NCBI GenBank assembly: GCA_016719565.1
Contig: JADJYU010000001.1
Location: forward strand, 871,888 to 935,887
Length of the DNA: 64,000 nt
Source of the DNA: Ignavibacteria bacterium
GTDB lineage: Bacteria; Bacteroidota; Ignavibacteria; Tepidaquicellales; Tepidaquicellaceae
Reading direction: 5' to 3'
Shown here: positions 55,866-64,000 of the stretch, piece by piece
Position numbering within the stretch: the stretch's first letter is position 1
How the letters are laid out: the number at the start of each line of letters is the position of its first letter
Notes under the pieces: generated by a model
The model's database searches: none
What the model was told of the DNA's origin: nothing
The model's input: only the letters and a program-made list of their open reading frames with translations
Position numbers and translations under genes: made by a program

Positions 55866-55949
55866 ACGTCAGAGTCTCCGGTGCATTTCCGGGACTCTGA
55901 CGTTAGCAGAGTTTCTACCCGTCGGAGTCCCAAAGAGCGGGAGACTCCG
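55866..55949. repeat. Two GC-rich hairpins in an AT-rich spacer
   Basis: An 11-bp perfect inverted repeat ACGTCAGAGTC / GACTCTGACGT (55866-55876, 55893-55903) encloses CCGG-N7-CCGG. A second stem CGGAGTC / GACTCCG (55923-55929, 55943-55949) lies 20 bp further. Both share the core GAGTC/GACTC. The rest of the 363-bp gap 55696-56058 shows no gene. Poor T-tracts argue against simple terminators; this looks REP-like. Confidence 0.7.
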
Positions 55950-56058
55950 CCGGGGGAAAGATACTTTCGTCTATGATATTTCTTCAATAAAATTTTTTAA
56001 ATATCCTCATAATTAAAACTTGAAATTCCGGAAAATTGAGTTTATATTGATTCAGATC

Positions 56059-56475
56059 ATGAAAAAATTTTTACAAATAAAATTCATATTTCTGTTTATT
56101 CTTACAGCCGGAATGCTTTATGCAGCCGTTACTCTGCAGTATTTTACGGCGAGGGATAATGCAGGAGGCGTACTGGTGGAATGGAAGACGGGTGACGAGG
56201 CAGGCACGGTAAAGTTTGAAATAGAAAGAAGCGCCGACTCGCCGGATAATTTCATTTACATGAATTTCAAAGAAGCCACAGGTAATAACTCATACTACTC
56301 ATATCAGGATAATTCTGTTGATTTCGGTTCCGGAAGAAATTCTGAACTCTATTACTACAGACTCAAATGCATAGATGGTAACGGAAATTATACATACACA
56401 AATCATATTACGGTTACGCATACTGTGTCAGGCGTGAGAAGCACCTGGGGAAGCATTAAGGCAATATTCAGATAA
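56059..56475 (+). CDS. Secreted FN3-like protein without a T9SS tail
   Basis: The frame opens at 56020, but ATG at 56059 begins a signal peptide (MKKFLQIKFIFLFILTAGML, then YAA) and is preferred; 138 aa. The body is one FN3-like module of the kind found beside T9SS tails (YFTARDNAGGVLVEWKTGDE and VKFEIERSADSPDNF, then YYRLKCIDGNGNYTYTNH). It stops after VSGVRSTWGSIKAIFR with no sorting domain. The W-G-S-I-K-A-x-F-R end is compact and basic and may itself be a recognition motif, which is inference. Function unknown. Confidence 0.7.
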   Translation: MKKFLQIKFIFLFILTAGMLYAAVTLQYFTARDNAGGVLVEWKTGDEAGTVKFEIERSADSPDNFIYMNFKEATGNNSYYSYQDNSVDFGSGRNSELYYYRLKCIDGNGNYTYTNHITVTHTVSGVRSTWGSIKAIFR

Positions 56476-56534
56476 TTCCGGTTCCGGTTTTTTTACAATT
56501 AAAAATATTACTTAACCTTTGAAAGGAGAAATAA

Positions 56535-56873
56535 ATGTCTGAATCTGTACGAAATTTAAATGTAACTCCCGAAGAAATTGAATCAGGAAAAACGATGGCT
56601 ATCATCGCTTACCTGATTTTTTTTATACCGCTGCTTATGGACGATATGAAAAAAAATAAGTTCGTAATGTTTCATACTGAACAGTCAATTGTGCTTTTAC
56701 TTTTAAACATTGCAGCAGGTATAATAGGAACGATCACCTGCGGCATAGGTCTCGTGCTTTATATCCCTTGGGTTGTGTTTCTGATTATGGGAATTATGAA
56801 CGCCGCAAACGGAAAAATGGTACCGCTTCCGCTTATCGGACAGCTTGGAGAAAAATTCAATCTCGTGAAATAG
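56535..56873 (+). CDS. DUF4870/Tic20-like small membrane protein
   Basis: 112 aa. Family features are IAYLIFFIPLLMDDMKKNKF, FVMFHTEQSIVLLLL (the conserved F-H-x-x-Q) and a third helix LYIPWVVFLIMGIMNAANGK. Three membrane helices are predicted. A strong Shine-Dalgarno GAAAGGAG sits seven bases before the ATG, unusual in this window, where most genes lack one. A terminator follows the stop. Role unknown. Confidence 0.8.
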   Translation: MSESVRNLNVTPEEIESGKTMAIIAYLIFFIPLLMDDMKKNKFVMFHTEQSIVLLLLNIAAGIIGTITCGIGLVLYIPWVVFLIMGIMNAANGKMVPLPLIGQLGEKFNLVK

Positions 56874-56890
56874 TTATTAAATATTTTTTT

Positions 56891-56929
56891 AAAAAAGGCA
56901 ATCTTCTTTCAAAAGCGGATTGCTTTTTT
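56891..56929 (+). terminator. Rho-independent terminator
   Basis: GCAATC (56898-56903) pairs with GATTGC (56918-56923), extended by an A-run on the left and a T-run on the right, after the DUF4870-like gene. Confidence 0.75.
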
Positions 56930-56993
56930 ATTTTACAATTTAACTTATTTATTCCCGATAACGTATTGCCATTTAAATTAAATCAATAAAATT

Positions 56994-57359
56994 ATGACAA
57001 GTGACTTACAGACTGCAAGGACTTTTTTTCTGGTTTCGGCAATAATCAATATACTCGGATTTCTCGGATGGGGGACGTCAACCATTATAGGCGGTGTATT
57101 TACCTGCGGCATTGGATGTCTCATGGGATTTTTGCCCATTATAAATATAGTAAGCAGCATAATGGATTTTATCGCTTACGGCAAACTCAACAGTCTCAAT
57201 CAGAAAGGTACTTACGGAACAGTTCAGACGGCAGCTATATTTCAGATCGTTACCATTCTCACCGGAAATGTTGTAAGCTTTATCTTCGGTATAATAATCT
57301 TAACAAATCTCAGCAAAGAAGAAAACAGGAATTTTCTGAAAGAGAAGGATATTTTTTAA
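56994..57359 (+). CDS. Small hypothetical membrane protein
   Basis: 121 aa with three membrane segments (FFLVSAIINILGFLGWGTST, IIGGVFTCGIGCLMGFLPII and IFQIVTILTGNVVSFIFGII) and a charged C-terminal tail. The Gly/Cys-rich middle (CGIGCLMGF) resembles small TM proteins near DUF4870 families. It lies between that gene and prfA, on the same strand, 45 bp before prfA. No specific family recognised. Confidence 0.65.
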   Translation: MTSDLQTARTFFLVSAIINILGFLGWGTSTIIGGVFTCGIGCLMGFLPIINIVSSIMDFIAYGKLNSLNQKGTYGTVQTAAIFQIVTILTGNVVSFIFGIIILTNLSKEENRNFLKEKDIF

Positions 57360-57404
57360 TTCATCTTTCACTTTCTTATCAGTTAAATAAGTTCATATAT
57401 ATAA

Positions 57405-58475
57405 ATGTTTGAAAAGTTAGAAAAAGTAAAATCACGTTACAACGAAATTTCAGGTCTGCTGTCCGATCCCGCTATTTCCGGAGATCAGAATGAGATCATA
57501 AAACTCTCAAAGGAATTTTCAGAGATCGAAGACATTGTAAAAGCGTATGACATTTATCTTACTACTAAGAAAGAACTTGAAGAAAATAAGCAGCTGCTTT
57601 ATGAAACTTCCGATCAGGAAATGAAAGAGCTTGCAAGAGGCGAGCAGGAAATTCTGGAAGAGAGAATGCAGAAAGTAGAAGCCGAGATAAAAACGCTTCT
57701 CATCCCCGAAGATCCCGCTGATAATAAGAATGCAATTTTTGAAATACGCTCGGGCACGGGAGGGGAAGAAGCGTCGCTGTTTGCGGCTGACCTTTACAGA
57801 ATGTATTCAAGATATTTTGAGAAGAAAGGATGGAAAGCCGAGACGATTGATTTCAGCGATTCATCAAATCCCGGCGGTATAAAGGAAGTGATAATTAATA
57901 TAAGCGGCAAAAGCATTTACGGCGATCTGAAATATGAGAGCGGCGTTCACCGCGTGCAGAGAATTCCCGATACGGAAAGCAAAGGCAGAGTGCATACTTC
58001 TGCGGCGTCAGTAGCGGTATTTCCCGAAGCTGAGGATTTTGATATTGTGATAAATGATAATGATCTGAAAATAGATGTCTTCAGATCAGGCGGCGCCGGC
58101 GGTCAGAATGTAAACAAAGTCGAAACGGCGATCCGCATTACTCATCTTCCGACAAATACCGTTGTGCAGTGTCAGGACGAAAGGTCTCAATTGAAAAATA
58201 AACTCAGCGCAATGAAAGTGATGAGATCGAGACTGTATGAAATGGAACTTGCAAAGCGTGACAAGGAGCTGACTTCTCAAAGGAAGAATATGGTAAAGTC
58301 AGGCGACCGCAGCGATAAGATAAGAACTTATAACTTTCCGCAGAACCGTCTCACCGATCACAGGATAGGACTTACGATGTATAATCTATCTGAAATAATG
58401 GAAGGCGATCTTGATGAAATTATTGATAAGCTTAAAACAGCTGACAGAGCTGAGAGACTTTCTTCGGATGAATAA
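57405..58475 (+). CDS. prfA: Peptide chain release factor 1
   Basis: 356 aa. RF1 ends translation at UAA and UAG. The catalytic GGQ is in RSGGAGGQNVNKVE (GGQ at 232-234). The stop-codon-reading region RIPDTESKGRVHTSA (187-199) carries P-D-T where RF1 usually has P-A/V/E-T, which separates it from RF2 (SPF). No programmed frameshift, as found in RF2 genes, is needed. FEIRSGTGGEEASLFAADLY at 112-131 is strongly conserved. The ATG at 57405 gives the standard MFEKLEKVKSRYNEI start. Confidence 0.95.
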   Translation: MFEKLEKVKSRYNEISGLLSDPAISGDQNEIIKLSKEFSEIEDIVKAYDIYLTTKKELEENKQLLYETSDQEMKELARGEQEILEERMQKVEAEIKTLLIPEDPADNKNAIFEIRSGTGGEEASLFAADLYRMYSRYFEKKGWKAETIDFSDSSNPGGIKEVIINISGKSIYGDLKYESGVHRVQRIPDTESKGRVHTSAASVAVFPEAEDFDIVINDNDLKIDVFRSGGAGGQNVNKVETAIRITHLPTNTVVQCQDERSQLKNKLSAMKVMRSRLYEMELAKRDKELTSQRKNMVKSGDRSDKIRTYNFPQNRLTDHRIGLTMYNLSEIMEGDLDEIIDKLKTADRAERLSSDE

Positions 58476-58538
58476 TTAATTCTTTTTAATTTAATCTTTC
58501 TCAAACAGCATACTTCTTTATAATTCCGGTACCGGATC

Positions 58539-59927
58539 TTATTTCAGATATTCCTTTAGAAAATTATTTATAATTCCTGTAAACACCTTATCGTTTCCCA
58601 GTCCTGATCCGCTGTAAATTGAACCTGTAGATAATACTGCATTGTCTCCGATCTTTCTTAGGACAATCTCACCGCCGCCGTCTCCGTCCCATTCAGGATC
58701 ACCTTCTTTATAAACTTTTACAGTATCGGCAATTGAAGTATTCACTCCCTTTGCAATTACTTCAGTATTATGTGACATCCAGAAAGGAACCTTATCCGTC
58801 TCATCTCCGCATATCGGAAAATCATTAATGCCTTTCATTCCGAAAAATTCTCCGTCATTTACGTTCAGTCCTGAATAAAGCCAGTGAGATGAATTGACAA
58901 TTTTATACGGCGCAAAAGTGTGAAGACCTTTTCCCGTATATCTGACGCCGAGTAAATCCGATTCGGATCTGAGATTATGTCTCCACATTCCGCCCGTTTC
59001 AAGAAATCCCGAATCAAATAATGTCAGATCTTTCCGGCATTCCATTATTGTATAATCATCATTCCATTTTACTTTCCAGTAGATCTGATTCGCGCCGAGC
59101 GATATCATCGGAACGTTTTTTTCAAAAACCATTTCTTCAATGTTGTCATACATAGTCTCAGAAAAATACTCGCAGTGATAAGACATCACTATGAATTTAC
59201 AGTTCAAAAACTTCTCAGGGTTTTGTTCGAGATAGTAATCCGGAAGTATGTTCGCGTTCTGACCTGCGTTAAACCAGTTGAATATATTCGCACAGACGTT
59301 TATGTCGATATGATTATACTTATCTCTGAAATACTGTACTCCGGTATTTGGTCTTTGGGAAGAAATGTAATAAACGTTTGAAGAGTCGTTGTAATTATGA
59401 TACAGGGATTTTCCGCCCCAGGGATTGTAAGCCATGAATGTGGCGAGAGGAGCTAATACTACGAATTCATTATTGTTATCAATGTCACCGACTGTTATCG
59501 TTAAGTGAAAAGTATCTTTTGAATTCGAAAGCAATACATTGTAATAACCCGGAGTGTAACTGCGGTCAAGCATTATTTCATGAGTCACATTCCAGCCGCA
59601 TCCCATCTCCGGCTGATCCGGCGATATGACCTGCTCCGTCCTTCCGAAATAAAAAGTGTCTTTGGGATCGTATGTATAAGGAGAAACAATTTTGGTAATG
59701 ACAGCTCTTGATGAATCATCTTCACTTCTTAAATAGAACTTCACATTCTCATTATTGAAATAAAACATCTTATCGGTGTAGCCGTCAATCGAAGTCAGCT
59801 CCATTTCAGGAATTTTCTCAACCGATACAAGTAAATAATATCTGTATCTGAAAAACCATACGAATATAAAAATTAAAAAAGCCGTGATCAGAATTGTAGT
59901 AAGCCAAATAAGTTTTTTAAAATTCAT
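58539..59927 (-). CDS. Membrane-anchored DMFase-large-subunit-like protein
   Basis: 462 aa. One N-terminal membrane helix (IWLTTILITAFLIFIFVWFF) anchors a large extracytoplasmic domain. The segments FMAYNPWGGKSLYHNYNDSS, HIDINVCANIFNWFN, FIVMSYHCEYFSETMYDNIE and GGMWRHNLRSESDLLGVRYT, with a final GDGGGEIVLRKIGDNAVLST, match the C-terminal domain fold of the N,N-dimethylformamidase beta subunit family. Many members of this fold are not amidases, so activity is open. It is convergent with prfA (63 bp) and stands alone. Confidence 0.75.
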   Translation of the reverse strand: MNFKKLIWLTTILITAFLIFIFVWFFRYRYYLLVSVEKIPEMELTSIDGYTDKMFYFNNENVKFYLRSEDDSSRAVITKIVSPYTYDPKDTFYFGRTEQVISPDQPEMGCGWNVTHEIMLDRSYTPGYYNVLLSNSKDTFHLTITVGDIDNNNEFVVLAPLATFMAYNPWGGKSLYHNYNDSSNVYYISSQRPNTGVQYFRDKYNHIDINVCANIFNWFNAGQNANILPDYYLEQNPEKFLNCKFIVMSYHCEYFSETMYDNIEEMVFEKNVPMISLGANQIYWKVKWNDDYTIMECRKDLTLFDSGFLETGGMWRHNLRSESDLLGVRYTGKGLHTFAPYKIVNSSHWLYSGLNVNDGEFFGMKGINDFPICGDETDKVPFWMSHNTEVIAKGVNTSIADTVKVYKEGDPEWDGDGGGEIVLRKIGDNAVLSTGSIYSGSGLGNDKVFTGIINNFLKEYLK

Positions 59928-60025
59928 AAAGTATGCGCGGAAAAATATTTGTTATTAAAATATTAATAACCGCGAATAAATAAAACATACATTAAGAATT
60001 TTATCTGAATAAACACTACAGACAT

Positions 60026-61580
60026 TTATTTCAAAAGAAGCATGCGTTTAGTATCCTTTAAGATTCCGTCTGAGTAAAGAGAATAGAAATATATCCCGCT
60101 CGATAATCCGGTACCGTCAAAAGCTGCATCATAACTTCCCGCTGACTGTTTTTCATTCACGATTGCCGTAACTTCGTTTCCGAGCGCATCATAAATTTTC
60201 AGCGATACAAATCCTGAAGCAGGGATATAATAATTTATAATAGTTTTCGGGTTGAATGGATTCGGATAGTTTTGAAACAATTTATAATTATGTATTACAC
60301 TATTGTTGATTTCTGGAATATTAGTAATTACTTGTGACCATTTAACTGTGAAAAGATTATACCCTACTCCTCCTCCTGTTCCATTGCCTGTTATGTACAC
60401 ATTTAGGTTTTTATCAATAAAAAGATCTCTAATTTGAGATAAAGAAGTATTATTATTCATATAATTATATTCAACTGACCATTGTAATATCCCTTCAGTG
60501 TTATATTTTACAATCACAATTTTTTCTCCTCCTTGATTCGTTGTATAATTATATGACAAATATAGATTACAATATTTATCCAATTTTAATATAGGCAAAG
60601 TTGTTAAATCCGCCGGAGAATGACTTTTTATCCAGACCAAATTCCCCTCAAAGTTATATTTCAATAAAACAATTCCAAAACCAACTGATACCCCTAATGT
60701 ATAAACATTTCCCAGAGTATCTGCTTCAATGTCATATCCTATATCTCCATTTCCTCCGTCATAAATCCTTTTCCATAATGTATCCCCTTCAGAAGAGTAT
60801 TTAATTGTAAGTATGTTCAAATCCTTTTCTCCTGCAATATAAATATTGTTTAAATTATCACATGCGATTGAATAAGAAAAGTTATCTACCCCCTCACTAA
60901 ACCTGTTATACCAAAGCAATTCGCCTGAATTTGAATATTTTACGGTCATACAATCATATCTGTCGCCAATACCGGTTTTATTCATATACCCGGTTGTGAT
61001 AATATATCCGTTCCGGTCTAATACTGCATCTTTCCACCTTGCATCGATGGTTCCTGCAGGCTTAAATATTCTTACCCACATTGTATCACCTTCGTAAGAG
61101 TATTTTCTTATGTGGAACGAACTGTTTGCAAGTTCAGATGAAGTTAAAATATTGTAATCATTATCAAAATAAATTCTTCCATATCCTCTGTAAATTCCAG
61201 GATTTACAGTCCAGATTAAACTTCCATTTTCATTATACTTCCATAATTTTGTTCCACCATTAAAAATATTCCCCGTTTTATCGAAAATTAAACTTCCTCC
61301 GCCATTTGAATTATTTGGAAATGGAGTTAAAGTATCCGAGTAAATAGACAGCCAATCAATATTTCCGTTTGCTGAATATTTAATTAATATCATATCTGTT
61401 CTGCTTGTTGGAATTCCAGTTGTATATCCAGTTACATATATATCTCCATTTACATCCGAATTTACTTTTGATCCATAGTCAGTTCCATTTCCTCTATCAT
61501 AAATGTTAACCCATTCAAAATTAACCTGAGCATTTAAAGAATAAAAAAAATAATATTATTATATTAATTATGATTTTCAT
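60026..61580 (-). CDS. Secreted T9SS repeat protein with frameshift in the signal peptide
   Basis: The main frame opens at 61393 (455 aa), but coding sequence continues upstream: ATG at 61580, then MKIIINIIILFFYSLNAQ if the T8 run (61543-61550 on the plus strand, read as A) has seven T. That gives a clean signal peptide and VNFEWVNIYDRGNGTDYGSK, and 1555 nt becomes 1554. The body has W-x-x-x-Y repeats (GNIDWLSIYSD, GELLWYNRFSEG, GDTLWKRIYDGG, GILQWSVEYNY), a propeller of the SBBP type, and the last 85 residues form a T9SS domain (LFQNYPNPFNPKTIINYYIP ... KRMLLLK). A variable T8 tract could also act in phase variation. Confidence 0.82.
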
Positions 61581-61606
61581 AAAATGATTTTAAAAAAAAA
61601 TTAATT

Positions 61607-63233
61607 TTAAGAAATCACTAATTTAATAATTTTAGATTTTGACGGTAACCTCAATTCGCCGGAATCACTTTGAGATTTATCTTTAATTGCAAATAGCATG
61701 TAATATCCCGGAGTAGCTACATACGCATCTATTGGCGGTGTAACTTCATACAAACCTTTCGAGGGATTTGTAAAATCAAGAATAACGTATCTTTGGTTAG
61801 AATCATAACAATGAGTCACTGAAGCAAGACTTATTAAAACAAAAGAATCTATTAATATATCAGGTTCTTCTTCTATAAAGATTGATACATTAAATTTATT
61901 TGAAGTTCCGTAACTAATTGTTAAAGGTGCTTCATTAATTTCAGGTCTGTATCCGTCAAAAAAATATCCTGGTTTAAAAATTTCAATTCTTCTTTCCATG
62001 TCATTTTCAAACTCATATTTCTGCGGGTCAGTATATATCCTACTGCCGGCTGTCCATACACTTCCATCAGGTAATAATAATGCTGTAGAATGATATTTTC
62101 GCGGGACTTCCATATCCGGAAGGACGTTCCATATCCAATTAGATGGATTCGGATCACTGTAATCCAGAACTTCCGGAGTTAGAACCGTCTGCATGTCATG
62201 TCCTCCTCCAATAACTATCAGACTACCATCTGCAAGAAGCAATGCATTTGGCGCATCATGTCTTTTATAATTCATGTCTTCAAGGGATATCCAAACAGGT
62301 GAAGTACTGTTTCCTATTTCTATAAGTTCTGCTGTTTTTGGTGAGAGTCATTTCCACCGCCAAGATTTATAACTCTTATAACAGAATCTGTAGATCTAAA
62401 AGGAAGTAATACGGAATTTCCTTTATAGCGAATAGTATTTTCTGCTCCAACATAATTCCATTCCGGAGAAATTAAATCAGGTTTAAATCTATGAGCTCTG
62501 TTCCAGCTTGGTAATTCTGGTCCGAAGCTCACTAAGTCATATAAAATTTCTCCTTTCAAATCTCCAAAAGGAATCAAATATGCGCCATTATATAATGGAA
62601 CCGGCTGTGTAGCGTCTTCAGGAAAAATTATCCAAGATTCATTTGAGGGATCAAAATTTCCGGTCTTGTTTCTACTTCCTGGGATTCATATTTGTAACCG
62701 GAAACAGCAACTACCTTACCATTCTGAATACGTGTAAGCTGTGGATACCATCTTCCTCTGTTCATTATAGTTGGTGTAAAAGGTGAATCTTGTAAACGAG
62801 TATTTCTCCAAGGACGGTTTGTTATTCCTAATTCTCCCTGATCAAAGATAAAAGAATATTTCAAACCTCTTGAAGCTAACGGTGGAATATTCCTTTCACC
62901 TCCTGAAGTAAGTACTCGTCCATCTGCAAGAGTTAAATGTCCGCTGCAGAATATTTTGGATGGGTCATAAGGATCAGTAATATCGGGCCATACCGGTACA
63001 GTATATTGAATAATATTATTCGTTTCAGGTTCATACAAACAAGTACCAATTTTACCACCGTCGTCATAATTTGTTATATATCTTCCGTGCCAATATAAAA
63101 CTTTACCAACAGGATGATCGTTTTCATTTTCTGTTACAGGTATTAAAACTGCATGTATAGCAGTTACGAGTGAATCGATAGGAATTTCATTCTCATCTTT
63201 TATTATTTCCCATTCTCCCTGAGGTGCTGCCAT
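61607..63233 (-). pseudogene. Galactose-oxidase-like copper radical oxidase, broken by two single-base shifts
   Basis: From ATG at 63233 three frames join if one base is added at about 62660-62663 and one at about 62340-62347 (1627 nt plus two gives 543 codons, 542 aa). The galactose/glyoxal-oxidase active site can be followed: Cys96 in IFCSGHLTLADGRV, Tyr163 in NRGRWYPQLTR (together the Cys-Tyr cofactor), the Y-H of RKYHSTALLLPDGSVW, and the last copper His in ASVTHCYDSNQRYV in the C-terminal early-set domain (DUF1929). Kelch blades lie between. No signal peptide or T9SS tail is present, unlike most exported proteins here. If expressed it would oxidise primary alcohols or aldehydes with O2. 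Confidence 0.82.
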
Positions 63234-63408
63234 AATTTTATTCTCCTAATATTTAGTTTATTATATTATTTATTGATTTTGAATTTATTTTTTAGTTTTA
63301 ATACAACTGAATCTAAGAATCGCTGATTGGAATATAGGTTTTCTTTTTTTAATAAAAACTTAATAAATTAAATATTCTTAGAATGATTTTTTAATTATAT
63401 TCTCAAAT

Positions 63409-63759
63409 TTATTTTAAAAGTATCATTCGCTTCGTCTGAACAAACAAACCGGCTTCAATCCTGTAAAAATAAACCCCGCTCGCCAGTCCGCTTCCGTCAA
63501 ACTCCGCTTCGTAACTTCCCGCTTCCTGATTCGCATTCAGCAGTTCGGCAACTTCATTCCCAAGCACATCAAATACTTTTAGCAAAACCAATCCTTTAAC
63601 GGGTATATGATACTGTATGACTGTTTTCAGATTAAACGGATTAGGGAATTTATGTCCTAGCCAATACGAATCCGGTATAAGGTTATTTGAATATCATGGT
63701 TTAAAAATTTCAATTCTTCTTTCCATATCATTTTCGAATTCGAAAATTTTTTCACTCAT
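63409..63759 (-). pseudogene. Gene remnant: galactose-oxidase fragment joined to a T9SS sorting domain
   Basis: One frame of 117 codons starts at ATG 63759 with 21 residues (MSEKIFEFENDMERRIEIFK, then P) that match the FENDMERRIEIFKP segment of the neighbouring galactose-oxidase-like gene. A TGA at 63694-63696 follows, and the same frame continues IPDSYWLGHKFPNPFNLKTV and a complete T9SS tail ending KRMILLK. At DNA level 63699-63742 equals 61971-62014 with three mismatches. The tail is well formed, so it may come from a lost copy or gene end. Confidence 0.8.
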
Positions 63760-63867
63760 ATAGTTCTGATAAATTATTTCTCCGCATATTAAGGACAAAA
63801 TCTCTTGTCAAAGCCGCCACAGTGATATTCGAGGTCAAAGAAGACATTTTAATAATTAAAGAAAAAA

Positions 63868-64000
63868 CTATTTTTTATAATGATTTGTAATCTGAAATAT
63901 TTCTGCTTCTCCGTCAGCCATAATAAACAAAGCCCTGTATTTTTGATCAATTCGGAATGAATAGATTCCTCTCCAGTGAGGTTCGAGTAATTCTGTGTTC
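63868..64000 (-). CDS. RelE/HigB-type toxin, 5' end outside the window
   Basis: The frame ending at a stop at 63868-63870 reads LLEPHWRGIYSFRIDQKYRA, LFIMADGEAEIFQITNHYKK. The pattern G-I/L-x-S-F-R-I/V-x-x-x-Y-R-A/V-L-F followed by a strand ending H-Y-K is typical of the C-terminal half of RelE/HigB-like toxins of type II systems. The N-terminal half and any antitoxin lie beyond 64000. Activity cannot be judged from a fragment. Confidence 0.7.
   Translation of the reverse strand, partial: NTELLEPHWRGIYSFRIDQKYRALFIMADGEAEIFQITNHYKK

Noticed and set aside
63811..63867. A small reading frame between the T9SS remnant and the partial toxin
   Set aside because: About 32 codons, no recognisable domain or start signal; likely chance.

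Overview
The window looks like a chromosomal contig of a member of the Bacteroidota/Chlorobiota/Ignavibacteriota group. The main evidence is a set of secreted proteins ending in the C-terminal domain of the type IX secretion system (T9SS), with the N-(Y/F)-P-N-P-F-N-P motif and a KK/R-M-x-L-L/I-K end. DUF5686, DUF3943, TonB-receptor and YkvA/DUF1232 proteins fit the same group. The DNA is AT-rich. ATG starts usually lack a strong Shine-Dalgarno sequence, and TTG starts are common. No rRNA, tRNA, CRISPR array, transposase or phage gene was recognised.

Layout. 1-3.6 kb: 3' end of the pyrophosphate-driven ion pump hppA, then rsmG overlapping a DUF5686 outer-membrane protein. 3.7-7.8 kb: a surface-glycan operon (flippase, two methyltransferases, glycosyltransferase). 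8-12.3 kb: a secreted trypsin-like/TPR protein and a large T9SS subtilase. 12.6-15.4 kb: a lipoprotein, YkvA, a YmdB-type phosphodiesterase and an O-methyltransferase. 15.7-17 kb: a Fic gene broken twice. 17.2-19.7 kb: comEA-like, a possible PilM-like gene, rsmD and coaD as one operon. 19.7-21.4 kb: a cysteine-less thioredoxin-fold protein, a toxin-antitoxin pair and a small membrane protein. 21.6-28 kb: uppP, an OMP gene, and the replication block dnaN-recF-DUF721-gyrB. 28.2-35 kb: a T9SS Ycf48-like protein, a vWA/BatA-like membrane protein and two parvulin chaperones. 35-49.7 kb: envelope genes (DUF4136 lipoprotein, porin-like OMPs, TonB receptor, three T9SS proteins, a secreted rhodanese, CapA, HdeD, DUF3943). 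49.7-51.2 kb: gene-free DNA with three repeat families, including a 21-bp minisatellite. 51.2-55.7 kb: a tight four-gene operon of two ATP-grasp-like ligases, a YbdK/GCS2-type carboxylate-amine ligase and an M29-like aminopeptidase. 56-64 kb: small membrane proteins, prfA, a DMFase-like protein, a T9SS repeat protein, a galactose-oxidase-like protein, a stray T9SS tail and a partial toxin.

The best candidate for an undescribed system is the 51.2-55.7 kb operon. It has the parts expected of a non-ribosomal peptide or isopeptide pathway: three amide-forming enzymes plus one peptide-cleaving enzyme. Its product is not predictable from sequence.

A pattern crossing the whole window is single-base disruption of otherwise well-formed genes, mostly at short homopolymers: hppA, DUF5686, Fic (twice), a RelE-type toxin, an OMP, one ATP-grasp-like gene, a T9SS repeat protein and the galactose-oxidase-like gene (twice). 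Ten such sites in unrelated genes look more like uncorrected read or assembly errors than real gene decay. Each should be tested before these genes are called pseudogenes. Two further genes (the carboxylate-amine ligase and CapA) have clear N-termini but no ATG, GTG or TTG start.
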